Shown one piece after another: positions 43,137-51,507 of a stretch of DNA of 64,000 nt. Source of the DNA: Microseira sp041929235 (GTDB taxonomy: Bacteria > Cyanobacteriota > Cyanobacteriia > Cyanobacteriales > Aerosakkonemataceae); assembly GCF_041929235.1 (NCBI RefSeq), contig NZ_JBHFNP010000306.1, positions 1 to 64,000 of the forward strand, given 5' to 3'. Under the pieces are notes generated by a model. It saw only the letters and a list, made by a program, of their open reading frames with translations, ran no database searches and was not told the DNA's origin. How positions within the stretch are numbered: the first letter of the stretch is position 1; each line of letters starts with the position of its first letter. The translations under genes were made by a program, and so were the position numbers.

Positions 43137-43727
43137 ATGAGCGAGACTGACAAAAAACAAATGGGACGCCCCCGCAGCGTCCAATCCCATCAAGCGATTT
43201 TGCAAGCAACCCTGGAAATGCTGGCAGAAGTGGGATACGATCGCATGAGTATCGATGCGATCGCATCCCGTGCCGGAGTTGGCAAAACCACCATCTACCG
43301 CCGCTACAAATCTAAGGAAGAACTCGTTGCAGATGCGATTGAAAGCTTAAGGGAAGAAATTGTCATCCCTGACACGGGTACTTTTTGGGGCGATATTGAT
43401 GTGCTGATCGAAAATGCGGCAAAAATTACCCTGAATCCTTTGGGAAAACAAACAGTTGCAATGATTATTAGCAGCGCATCCAGCAATTCTCAGTTTGCTC
43501 AAGTTTACTGGACAAAATATCTACAACCTAGACGGGAAGCTTTTACCATTGTAATCGAACGGGCAAAAGCAAGAAATGAAGTTCAAGCAAATTTAGCTCC
43601 GGGTTTAGTCTTCGATATGATGAGTGGAATCATGCTTTATGCGCTGATTTTTCCACCCACAACAGAAACTTGGGAAGCATACATTCGCCGCGCTTTAAAT
43701 CTTTTTCTCAGAGATGTTGCAGTCTGA
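43137..43727 (+). CDS. TetR-family transcriptional regulator
   Basis: 196 aa. The N-terminal HTH is clear: AILQATLEMLAEVGYDRMSI with ASRAGVGKTTIYRRYKSKEE. The C-terminal helical ligand domain resembles the TetR_C group with PRREAFTIVIERAKARNEV. It probably represses the divergent Coq4-like gene and itself. Confidence 0.93.
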   Translation: MSETDKKQMGRPRSVQSHQAILQATLEMLAEVGYDRMSIDAIASRAGVGKTTIYRRYKSKEELVADAIESLREEIVIPDTGTFWGDIDVLIENAAKITLNPLGKQTVAMIISSASSNSQFAQVYWTKYLQPRREAFTIVIERAKARNEVQANLAPGLVFDMMSGIMLYALIFPPTTETWEAYIRRALNLFLRDVAV

Positions 43728-43732
43728 ATAAT

Positions 43733-43794
43733 CGCTAATTGCTAATTGCTCATGGGAATATTTTCCATAGCTAATATTAGCCATTAGCTATTAT
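43733..43794. repeat. Heptamer tracts between tetR and Uma2 genes
   Basis: CGCTAATTGCTAATTGCT (43733-43750) and ATTAGCCATTAGCTATTA (43776-43793) flank a short palindromic core GGGAATATTTTCC. This is the same composition as the composite modules near 8.9 and 9.8 kb. Confidence 0.85.
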
Positions 43795-43802
43795 CCACCT
43801 AC

Positions 43803-44363
43803 TTAAATAGGTAAAAACAGCTCTGACAAGGGGATTTCAATCTCTGGGAAAGCAAGTGGTGCAATAACGGCATTATCTGGAAGAATCATTTCAGATTGAT
43901 AGCCTTCTGGTGTAGGATTTCGCAAGATATAAGCTTGGCGTTCAGCTACATCTAAAACCCAGTATTCCGCAATATTTGCTCTAGCATAAATGAGCGCTTT
44001 TTCTTCAATGTCGATTTGTAAGGTACTGTAGGAAACTTCAATTAAGAGAAAGATTTCGCTACCATTGGGGTGATGCTCGCCATAAGCACCCGCATCGATA
44101 CTAACTACAGCAATATCTGGTTCTGGTTCCGAGGTGGCTAAAGTAATTGGCAATTGAACGCGAATTTCTCCTATATTCCTGAGCAGGTTTTGCAGATATC
44201 GATCAATTCGCTGGGTTGTACCCGCATGGGGTGGAGTTTGATCGCTCATTTGGATAATTCGACCGTTCAGCAATTCAACTTTATCATCTTCATTCAAAAT
44301 GCCCGCATCAATCATCCGGTGATATTCTTCTACTGTCCAAAGTTTATCTCTTGTTGCTGTCAT
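43803..44363 (-). CDS. Uma2-family (DUF820) putative endonuclease
   Basis: 186 aa. LWTVEEYHRMIDAGILNEDD with KVELLNGRIIQMS is the usual N-terminus. The catalytic core has SEPEPDIAVV, LLIEVSYSTL, EKALIYARANIAEYWVLDVA. It resembles the more common Uma2 type, unlike the 32128 gene. The genomic role is unknown. Confidence 0.92.
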   Translation of the reverse strand: MTATRDKLWTVEEYHRMIDAGILNEDDKVELLNGRIIQMSDQTPPHAGTTQRIDRYLQNLLRNIGEIRVQLPITLATSEPEPDIAVVSIDAGAYGEHHPNGSEIFLLIEVSYSTLQIDIEEKALIYARANIAEYWVLDVAERQAYILRNPTPEGYQSEMILPDNAVIAPLAFPEIEIPLSELFLPI

Positions 44364-44479
44364 ACAATTAACTCCTTCTTTTGAGAATATAGCTAGGGCG
44401 CGGCGGGTTTAAACATGCCAGAAACCTGATTTCTTAGCGCGGATTGATTGGTAAAACCCGCCCCTACAATAATCAATAA

Positions 44480-45751
44480 TTAAGGTTTGGGAACCAAAAC
44501 CGTTAAACCTCCAGGAATGCATTCAATATCTATCGGCGTTGTGCCGATAATTTCCCCATCTAATACTACTTTTTGCGGCGGATTTGTTGTCACTTTCATC
44601 CGCTTAGCGCAAAGGTGGACAAGGTTCTGATGTTCGATGCCGGTTTTAATTAAAGCTGCTCCCAACATTCTCAGCATTCCTGTAATTGCTTGCAGCTTGG
44701 TTTCTGCTGCGGCAATTGTTACATCTAAAAGTCCATCATCGGAAATAACTTGCCCTCCACCTTGTGCTAAAATTGAGGTGATGGGTGCGGTATTGGCAAT
44801 GGTAATTGCGCTTGCTTGCAACTGATGGACTTCCCCTTCAATATCAATTTCAGTTTCAAATAATTCTTGAGTATCTAATTGCTGCCATCCTGCCATTAAA
44901 TAAGCTAACGCACCCCACTGATCTTTTAACTCGCGACTCGCTTTTTCTACTGTTTCGGCTTCGTAACCAATTCCTGCTAGTAAAATCATAGGCATTCCGT
45001 TGCAACGTGCGGCATCCACAACGCGAGTGTATCCGCCTAAAATGACTTGACAGGCGCTTCTAATCGGTGCTATCGCCGCTGAAATTCCCAACGCCACCGA
45101 AAACGCATTCGCCGTCCCTCTGGGGATAATTCCTAAAGGTATTCCCGTCCCTATTAATGCACCCGCAACTGCTGAAACAGTCCCATCGCCGCCAGATGCG
45201 ATAATAATATCGGCTTTCGCTGCGATCGCATCTTTCACCAACTGCACCGGATCTGAATCTTTTGTCGTTAAATGAACGTGCAAGTGCATCTGCGGGTAAA
45301 GCAGTTGTTGAATTAAAGAAAGGTCTTGTTCCGCATTTCCCTGTCCCGATACGGGATTAAATATTAAATGAGCAACTTGTGTTTTTTCTAAACTAGCAAC
45401 TATTGCCTCTGCCGTCCCTAAATTAGTAGCAAGCGGCACGTTGTGGACATTGCAAATACGTAGAAGCGCCTGAATATCCGGTTCGTGGGGTTGGGCATAT
45501 AAAGCATCTACCAGAAAAATTACCGCGACAACGTTACCTGTGGCAACTTGTGCCGCAATTTGCGCGTCTCCTCCCATTGGACCGGATAACATTTGCTCGA
45601 CTGGTAATCTCGTAGCATTTTGAATCCGCCCTCCCGTCGTACTGGTGGCAATTAATTTGTAACGACCCAGGACAAGTGCGTGTTGCTTTGCGAAGTTGAC
45701 TATATCGTCTTTCTTGCGATCGTGGGCAATGAGTGCGATCGTTGCAGGCAT
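44480..45751 (-). CDS. Methylglyoxal synthase - diacylglycerol/lipid kinase fusion
   Basis: 423 aa. Residues 1-124 are an MgsA domain: IALIAHDRKK, ATSTTGGRI, SGPMGGDAQI with the catalytic Asp at 62, and DALYAQPHEPDIQALLRICN. Residues 127-423 are a DAGK catalytic (YegS-like) domain: FNPVSGQGN, ASGGDGTVSAVAG and IPRGTANAFSVALG. MgsA makes methylglyoxal from dihydroxyacetone phosphate; the kinase phosphorylates diacylglycerol or related lipids. The linker is only a few residues, so this is a genuine fusion. It may couple triose phosphate disposal with phosphatidate supply, which is inference. Confidence 0.93.
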   Translation of the reverse strand: MPATIALIAHDRKKDDIVNFAKQHALVLGRYKLIATSTTGGRIQNATRLPVEQMLSGPMGGDAQIAAQVATGNVVAVIFLVDALYAQPHEPDIQALLRICNVHNVPLATNLGTAEAIVASLEKTQVAHLIFNPVSGQGNAEQDLSLIQQLLYPQMHLHVHLTTKDSDPVQLVKDAIAAKADIIIASGGDGTVSAVAGALIGTGIPLGIIPRGTANAFSVALGISAAIAPIRSACQVILGGYTRVVDAARCNGMPMILLAGIGYEAETVEKASRELKDQWGALAYLMAGWQQLDTQELFETEIDIEGEVHQLQASAITIANTAPITSILAQGGGQVISDDGLLDVTIAAAETKLQAITGMLRMLGAALIKTGIEHQNLVHLCAKRMKVTTNPPQKVVLDGEIIGTTPIDIECIPGGLTVLVPKP

Positions 45752-45992
45752 AGTGAGATGGAAGTATGTTGCTGTTTGTCATCATATCCAAAGCCGGTGA
45801 ATTCCACCCAATCACCACACCCAGACTCGCGAGGCAAATGCTTGGGCAATCCTATCCTTGTCAGTGCCCCAGGGAAACTCAGCTGCTACGGATAGGTGGA
45901 CTGCTTTGTAATATTTATATACAAACATTGAATGTTTGGGATTACCCGACTAAAATTTAATTTAAATTATACCAGAATAAATTCAGTAAACC

Positions 45993-46724
45993 ATGAAAAC
46001 AGCTTTGAGAAAAATTATCCGTAACTTTGGAATAGATATAGTTAGATACTCCCCCGTCCCCCCTGAACCGCACATATCTAAAAATTCCAGCTTTCTCAAG
46101 CTACTGAATTTTTATGAAATCGATTTAGTTTTAGATGTAGGGGCTAACAACGGACAATTTGCCAGTAAACTCTTTAACAGCGGCTATGTCGGCAAAATAG
46201 TATCTTTTGAACCGCTATCTTCTGCCTATGAGAAACTCCTAGAAGCAAGTCGATTGCATCCAAACTGGGAAATAGCACCCCGATGTGCAATTGGAGATAA
46301 AAATACCGAAATTGAAATTAATATTTCAAACAATTCCGAAAGCAGTTCGGTATTGCCAATGTTATCAGCTCACGTTGACGCTGCACCCAGCTCGGTCTAT
46401 ATCGGCTCTGAAAAGGTCAAAATGTTAAAATTATCTGAGGCAGCTGATAGTTATATGAAAAAATCTCAAGCAACTTTCCTCAAAATAGATGTACAAGGCT
46501 TTGAAGATAAAGTTTTAGAGGGAGCTGCCGAAATCCTAACCAATATTAAGGGTATGCAATTATAATTGTCTTTTATTCCCCTTTATGAAGGCGGAATATT
46601 GTTTGAAGAAATGCGGACAAACCTAAAAAAAATGGGATTTGAAATCTACTATATCTCTCCCGGATTTTCCGATCCTCGAACGGGCAGGATGTTGCAAGCT
46701 GATGGAATATTTTTTAGAGGCTAA
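45993..46724 (+). pseudogene. FkbM-family methyltransferase with internal stop
   Basis: The frame from ATG 45993 codes for an FkbM-type SAM methyltransferase: LVLDVGANNGQFASKLF at about 47-63, IVSFEPLSSAYEKL and FLKIDVQGFEDKVLEGA. TAA at 46563-46565 (codon 191) follows GMQL, where the family has Glu. The frame continues normally after it: LSFIPLYEGGILFEEM, LKKMGFEIYYISPGF and QADGIFFRG to TAA at 46722. One GAA-to-TAA change accounts for the break. Full length would be 243 aa. Confidence 0.85.
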
Positions 46725-46824
46725 TACCTATAGCAAATAAATGCGATCGCATTTATTTGCCGCCATCAAATTCAATAACAAATCGTGAAATTTGAACTGG
46801 TCAATGAAGATTACTATATAACTC

Positions 46825-46891
46825 AAGTTGCTAGTTACATCTAAGGACAAAGAAACCCGGTTTCTTTGTCAAAGGATGTAACTAGCAACTT
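46825..46891. repeat. Nested palindrome, family TTGCTAGTTA
   Basis: Perfect 17-bp outer arms (AAGTTGCTAGTTACATC at 46825-46841, complementary at 46875-46891) enclose a second perfect palindrome GACAAAGAAAC/GTTTCTTTGTC (46846-46870). The inner part carries the GAAACCCGGTTTC core typical of the other MITE family here. Confidence 0.85.
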
Positions 46892-47083
46892 AGCCCGTTA
46901 TATAGTAAAATACTCGGATATCAAAGCGGCAAAGAATGCCGGGTTGATTCCATCAGGGCAAGCGCGCTTTCAACAGTTTAGTCGAAGACAAGGTCGGAGA
47001 TTAGTCTCACCCTACTTCAACGAAGCTTTCTATGGCGCTACTTATTCAGATCTAAATCCAGTTTGCCTTAAAATAACAGTCTG

Positions 47084-48379
47084 ATGACAGTCGATATTTT
47101 AATTCTTTCCAATGGACCTGGAGAAGTAACCACCTGGGTGCGTCCCGTCGTACAATCCTTGCGGCAACAGTTGGGGGAAGAGCGGGATAAAGTACGCATT
47201 TCGGTGGTATTATCTCCTTGTCCCAATGCGACTGGCAAAGAAGATGCGATCGCTCTTTCCTACCCACAAGTAGACCGCGTTCAAGCAGCAGAACATTTTT
47301 TCCCATTTCTACTATCCGGCAAAACTGCTCAAAATTGGGACTGGCGCCACAAGGGAGTTGTTCTCTTCCTCGGCGGCGACCAATTTTATACCGTCATCAT
47401 CGGCAAGCGTTTAGGATATCGTACCGTCGTTTATGCCGAATGGGACGCCCGCTGGCATAATTGGATCGACAGCTTCGGCGTCATGAAACCAGAAATTGCT
47501 GTCAAAGCATCGCCAAAATATGCCCATAAATTTACAGTTGTCGGCGACTTAATGGCAGAAGCGCAACAACGGGGGGAGATAGAGAACGACTCTAAATCCG
47601 ACTTTGAATTAATTGGACTGCTACCCGGATCGAAACCAGCAAAATTAGCCCAGGGTGTACCTCTGTGTTTAGCCATCGCACAACGCATCCACTCTGTGCG
47701 TCCTCAAACTCGGTTTGTGATTCCCGTCGCCCCTACTTTAGACCTCAAAACTTTAGCTCGTTTTGCCCTTCCAAATCAAAATCCTTTAATTCAACAATTT
47801 GGATGGGGAAGTTCTGAATTAGTTATCCCTTCTAACTCAGACTCTCCCTTCCTCAAAACTCCCTCTGGTTTGCGCGTGGAATTGTTTACCCAGTTTCCCG
47901 CCTACGATTTATTATCTCAATGTCGCCTTTGCCTTACTACAGTTGGCGCCAATACCGCCGAGTTGGGTTCCTTAGCAGTCCCCATGATAGTTCTATTACC
48001 AACTCAGCAATTAGATGCCATGCGTTCTTGGGATGGTTTGCCTGGTTTATTGGCTAATTTGCCCGGAGTTGGTTCTGTTTTTGCTAAAGCTATTAACTCG
48101 TTAGTATTGCGACAAGGTCGGTTATTTGCATGGCCTAATAAATGGGCAAATTCCGAAATTGTCCCCGAATTAGTCGGAAATCTCCAACCTGAAGATGTGG
48201 CAGATTTAGTTATCGATTATTTAGACCATCCCCACAAGTTGGAAGCAATGCGATCCAACCTCCGCCATGTCCGAGGTAACCCCGGTGCATCTCAAAAACT
48301 CGCTCGATTGGTACGCGATGAACTTTCCCTTTTTGATACTCAATCCCCAAGCATTACACCCTATATCTCTCACCCTTAA
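47084..48379 (+). CDS. LpxB-related glycosyltransferase (TIGR03492 family)
   Basis: 431 aa. ILILSNGPGEVTTWVRPVVQ at the N-terminus, LFLGGDQFYTVIIGKRLGYR, VVGDLMAEAQQ, LIGLLPGSKPAKLAQG and LCLTTVGANTAELGSLAVPM are characteristic of the lipid-A-disaccharide-synthase-related family of cyanobacteria. These belong to the GT-B fold but their acceptor is unknown. No lpx genes are adjacent. The ATG at 47084 is chosen because family members begin near this motif. Confidence 0.9.
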   Translation: MTVDILILSNGPGEVTTWVRPVVQSLRQQLGEERDKVRISVVLSPCPNATGKEDAIALSYPQVDRVQAAEHFFPFLLSGKTAQNWDWRHKGVVLFLGGDQFYTVIIGKRLGYRTVVYAEWDARWHNWIDSFGVMKPEIAVKASPKYAHKFTVVGDLMAEAQQRGEIENDSKSDFELIGLLPGSKPAKLAQGVPLCLAIAQRIHSVRPQTRFVIPVAPTLDLKTLARFALPNQNPLIQQFGWGSSELVIPSNSDSPFLKTPSGLRVELFTQFPAYDLLSQCRLCLTTVGANTAELGSLAVPMIVLLPTQQLDAMRSWDGLPGLLANLPGVGSVFAKAINSLVLRQGRLFAWPNKWANSEIVPELVGNLQPEDVADLVIDYLDHPHKLEAMRSNLRHVRGNPGASQKLARLVRDELSLFDTQSPSITPYISHP

Positions 48380-48599
48380 GCCCTTGTCTTTATCCACATT
48401 TTTTCATCAGTTTGTTTAACGCTTTCGGCCTTAGCCTGCCTGCGATTCAAATCCCAGGCTAATAGCAAAAGTCCCTTCCAACAAACTAATATTTTCCAGC
48501 AGTCCATCACCTGGACTTTCCCTATTAGCCTGGGACTTTAGTCCCCGGCTGGTTTTATGGGTAAAAATTTTTTCTGTAACTCTAGACTTGGCTAATTTT

Positions 48600-49006
48600 T
48601 TTTGATATAATAGATTCGATGAGGAAGAACTATCTTAAAATATTTATTTGGCACATATTTCCATTATGATAATAATACCCTAAAAACTGCTTTGGCGCAA
48701 TCGTATTTTTCTCTATTTAACTCAACTTGCTAGTTACATCCAACGGCGCTGGTAATAGGTAATCGCGTTACTAGGCTCTGGGGTGTCAGGGTAATTGTCA
48801 AGAGTAGACTGAGCCATCAATCCAATTACCAATTACCAATTTGAATCACTAGCAACTTGCGTTATTATCCCAGATGTAGCTATACTTTCTGTTTTTTATA
48901 TGATATAATAGATTCGATGAGGAAGAACTATCTTCAAATATTTAATTTGCACAGATTTCGATTATGATAATAATAGCCTAAAGCAGGCGCTCGCGCAATC
49001 CTACCA
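48600..49006. repeat. Duplicated promoter-like segment with twin mini-ORFs, plus MITE copy
   Basis: Two copies of an about 107-bp segment lie 298 bp apart (48600-48708 and 48898-49006). Both have GATATAATAGATTCGATGAG, followed by a 16-codon ORF (ATG at 48619 and 48917; MRKNYLKIF and MRKNYLQIF). Between them, 48722-48859 is bordered by imperfect inverted AACTTGCTAGT-type arms, a third member of the TTGCTAGTTA family. The TATAAT box is a plausible -10 element. Confidence 0.7.
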
Positions 49007-49059
49007 CACCCACTTCCTTATCTAAAATCTAAAATCTGAAATCTAAAATCTAAAATTTT

Positions 49060-49449
49060 CTACACTTGTCCATCGCGGCGTCCCAACTCGTAGATGCCGC
49101 AAGCGACGCAAGCTAACAGACCCATAGTGATGCCCCAACTATCACCTAAACCTAGTTCGACGCCCCAGTTGCACAAAGCGCCTGCGATTAAAAACGGGAA
49201 GATGCTGAATAAAGAGGCAAAAAAGGCATTTTGGGATTCTCTACCTTTCTTGGTGCGGTCAAATTCTGCTTGGGAGGTGTAGAGAGATCGCTCGGCAAAA
49301 TTAAACCAACGATTCAGTTGCTGGGTAACCCACTCACCCACGGGGGAAAAGCCGAGATACAAAGCCAGCGACCACAAAAGCGCGCCGGCGATCGCCGTGG
49401 TATCGAGTGTAATTTTAAACGGAAACGGAAACAGATCGCTGATCTCCAT
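49060..49449 (-). CDS. Cyanobacterial hypothetical membrane protein
   Basis: 129 aa with three hydrophobic segments: about 14-34 (TAIAGALLWSLALYLGFSPV), 73-92 (FFASLFSIFPFLIAGALCNW), and 103-120 (WGITMGLLACVACGIYELG). A basic amphipathic loop (LNRWFNFAERSLYTSQAEFD) joins the first two. No family is recognised, but the sequence style is that of conserved thylakoid- or plasma-membrane small proteins. Whether it relates to the PspA/Vipp1 operon downstream cannot be seen. Confidence 0.75.
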   Translation of the reverse strand: MEISDLFPFPFKITLDTTAIAGALLWSLALYLGFSPVGEWVTQQLNRWFNFAERSLYTSQAEFDRTKKGRESQNAFFASLFSIFPFLIAGALCNWGVELGLGDSWGITMGLLACVACGIYELGRRDGQV

Positions 49450-49575
49450 TTTAGATGCTCGGAAAACAAAATATTATAAAAATCTTAACAGACTTCATTG
49501 CACATATAACCATGCAAATAAAACTAAATTGCCGCTCCCATAGAGTTGACCACTTGAATATCAACAAATCAAGTC

Positions 49576-49676
49576 AGGAATTAGGCGCACCCATCCGGGT
49601 TTCTATGAATCGTCGCTTTGTAACTAGAGATCTCAGCCAGAAACCCGGTTTCTAAAATCGTCGTGCGTCAGTCTTA
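49576..49676. repeat. MITE-like element, family AGGACTTACGC (degenerate copy)
   Basis: Contains CCGGGTTTCTATGAATCGTC, TTTGTAACTAGAGATCTCAG, AGAAACCCGGTTTCTAAAAT and CGTCGTGCGTCAGTCTT, in the order of the better copies. Confidence 0.6.
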
Positions 49677-49774
49677 AAAGTAAAACCTGGAAATTAACTC
49701 TAAACCTCATTTTCACCGAGAATTTAGAGTTAATTTCCAGGGGGTAAACATGCTTTAGCAAACGGCAAAATAGA

Positions 49775-50566
49775 TTAGAGTTGATCCATTTGGCGACGCA
49801 ATTCTTCCAAATCCTTATCAACCTGTGTTGATGTTTTATTTGGTGTATTGGATGGCGGGGCAGAAGATTGACTAGCAGAAGGTAGAGCAGCTTGATTGGG
49901 GGAAGCACCTGCCAGCAAATTAGCTTTCATCGCCATCAATTCATCATCGACATCGCTACCAGATTCGAGCAGGGCAAATTGGCTTTCCAGATCGTTACCA
50001 GCTAACTCGCCTGCTGCTTGGGCGCGAGCTTCCATCTGCAAAACCTTTTCTTCCATGCGCTCAAAGGCAGCCATCGCCGTACCTGTACCCATGCGACCGA
50101 CGGTATTTTGCAGCTGCTCTTGCGCCTTTGCGGCAGCCACGCGGGCTTTGAGCATATCTTTCTTAGTCTTCGCCTCAGAAATTTTGCTTTCCAGGGCGAT
50201 GAGATTGCGCTTGAGCTGGTCTACCTGAGTGGTTTGAAGATCCAGGGTTTGTTTGAGGGCACCCGCCGTGTCAGCGTGGGTTTTTTTCCTTACCAGCGCT
50301 TCCCTAGCCAGATTTTCATCGCCCTTTTGCAGAGCCAGTTGAGCGCGGCTTTGCCAGTTATTTACTTCGGATTGGGCTTGGTTGTACTGTTGTTGGGTAC
50401 GTTTTTGAGTGGCGATCGCCTGAGCAACAGCTTGACGCAGCTGCACCAGGTCTTCCTGCATATCAATAATAGACTGTTCCAGAATCTTTTCCGGGTCTTC
50501 AGCCTTGCTAACCACGTCGTTCAGGTTGGCTCGGACTACTCGGCTAATGCGGTCAAACAATCCCAT
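49775..50566 (-). CDS. vipp1: PspA/IM30 family protein, Vipp1-like
   Basis: 263 aa. The GLFDRISRVVRANLNDVVSK N-terminus and EDPEKILEQSIIDMQEDL begin a long coiled coil typical of ESCRT-III-like PspA/Vipp1. After the PspA core it has a low-complexity Ser/Pro linker and the helix DKDLEELRRQMDQL at the very end. That C-terminal extension distinguishes Vipp1 from PspA. Vipp1 maintains thylakoid membranes and forms rings at the membrane. A second PspA-like gene lies 66 bp upstream in the same orientation. Confidence 0.92.
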   Translation of the reverse strand: MGLFDRISRVVRANLNDVVSKAEDPEKILEQSIIDMQEDLVQLRQAVAQAIATQKRTQQQYNQAQSEVNNWQSRAQLALQKGDENLAREALVRKKTHADTAGALKQTLDLQTTQVDQLKRNLIALESKISEAKTKKDMLKARVAAAKAQEQLQNTVGRMGTGTAMAAFERMEEKVLQMEARAQAAGELAGNDLESQFALLESGSDVDDELMAMKANLLAGASPNQAALPSASQSSAPPSNTPNKTSTQVDKDLEELRRQMDQL

Positions 50567-50632
50567 AACTTTTTCCTTTTGGGGCGTATTATCAAAGCGA
50601 CAAAGCAGCTATTTAAACCATAGCCAATAATC

Positions 50633-51346
50633 TTAGGGTTTTTGCGGATCGGTGTTGCGCGCACTGGGTAACTGGGCAGGGTTGTTTCCTGCAACGATCT
50701 TAGCCTTCATGGCTTCGAGTTCGGTATCGATATCGCCGCCTGCTTCGAGGGCGGCAAATTTCTGTTCCAGTTCGTTGCTACTTAATTCTGCTATAGCACC
50801 GGCGCGAGCTTCGATTTGCAGGATTTTTTCTTCCATCCGATCGAAAGCACCCAAAGCGCCGCTAGGATTGTAGCGACTCGTCATTTGGTGGAGTTTTTCA
50901 GTAGCCGCCGCACTGCGAGCGCGGGCAATATACATATCTTTTTTAGTCTTAGCCTCAGCTAGTTTACTTTCTAGCGTCCGCATGTTCTGCTTCAGGTTAG
51001 CGACGATAGTATTTTGCTGCTCTAACTGGGTAGCGAAGGCTTTGGCAGTTTCTTGATAAGTTTTGCGCCTCGAGAGAGCTTCCCGCGCCAGGTTTTCATC
51101 GCCCTTAGAGAGAGCCAGTTGGGCGCGGCGATACCATTCATCTGCGGAAGACTGAGCTTGTGAGAGTTGTCGTTCGGTACGTTTGAGAGTAGCGATCGCA
51201 CTTGCAGCCGCCTGACGCAGTTGGATCAGGTCATCCTGCATTTCCAGCACAGTTTGTTCCAGAATCTTTTCCGGATCTTCCGCTTGACCGACTAAATGGT
51301 TGATATTAGCGCGGATCGCGCGCCCGATGCGATCGAGAAGTCCCAT
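50633..51346 (-). CDS. pspA: PspA/IM30 family protein
   Basis: 237 aa from ATG 51346 (MGLLDRIGRAIRANINHLVG). An upstream ATG at 51391 would add 15 residues unlike the family. EDPEKILEQTVLEMQDDLIQ and the coiled-coil core are close to the neighbouring Vipp1-like protein, but the sequence ends (NNPAQLPSARNTDPQKP) without the Vipp1 C-terminal helix. Probably the stress-type paralogue of a tandem duplication. Confidence 0.92.
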   Translation of the reverse strand: MGLLDRIGRAIRANINHLVGQAEDPEKILEQTVLEMQDDLIQLRQAAASAIATLKRTERQLSQAQSSADEWYRRAQLALSKGDENLAREALSRRKTYQETAKAFATQLEQQNTIVANLKQNMRTLESKLAEAKTKKDMYIARARSAAATEKLHQMTSRYNPSGALGAFDRMEEKILQIEARAGAIAELSSNELEQKFAALEAGGDIDTELEAMKAKIVAGNNPAQLPSARNTDPQKP

Positions 51347-51507
51347 AGTGGCGTTCCCCTTACTGAGTCCGCAGCCCCATTGCCATACCAATTAGTTTCA
51401 TGTTATCTCGCTATCGCACCCTTGAAGATAGGAAAGATCGGGAAGATAAAGAAGGTAGCGTCGATATCACTTCCCCATCTCTCCCATCTCCCTTGTCTCG
51501 ATCAGAA

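Noticed and set aside
46866..47084. 72-aa ORF before the LpxB-like gene
   Set aside because: It begins inside a palindromic repeat, and its composition is not protein-like.
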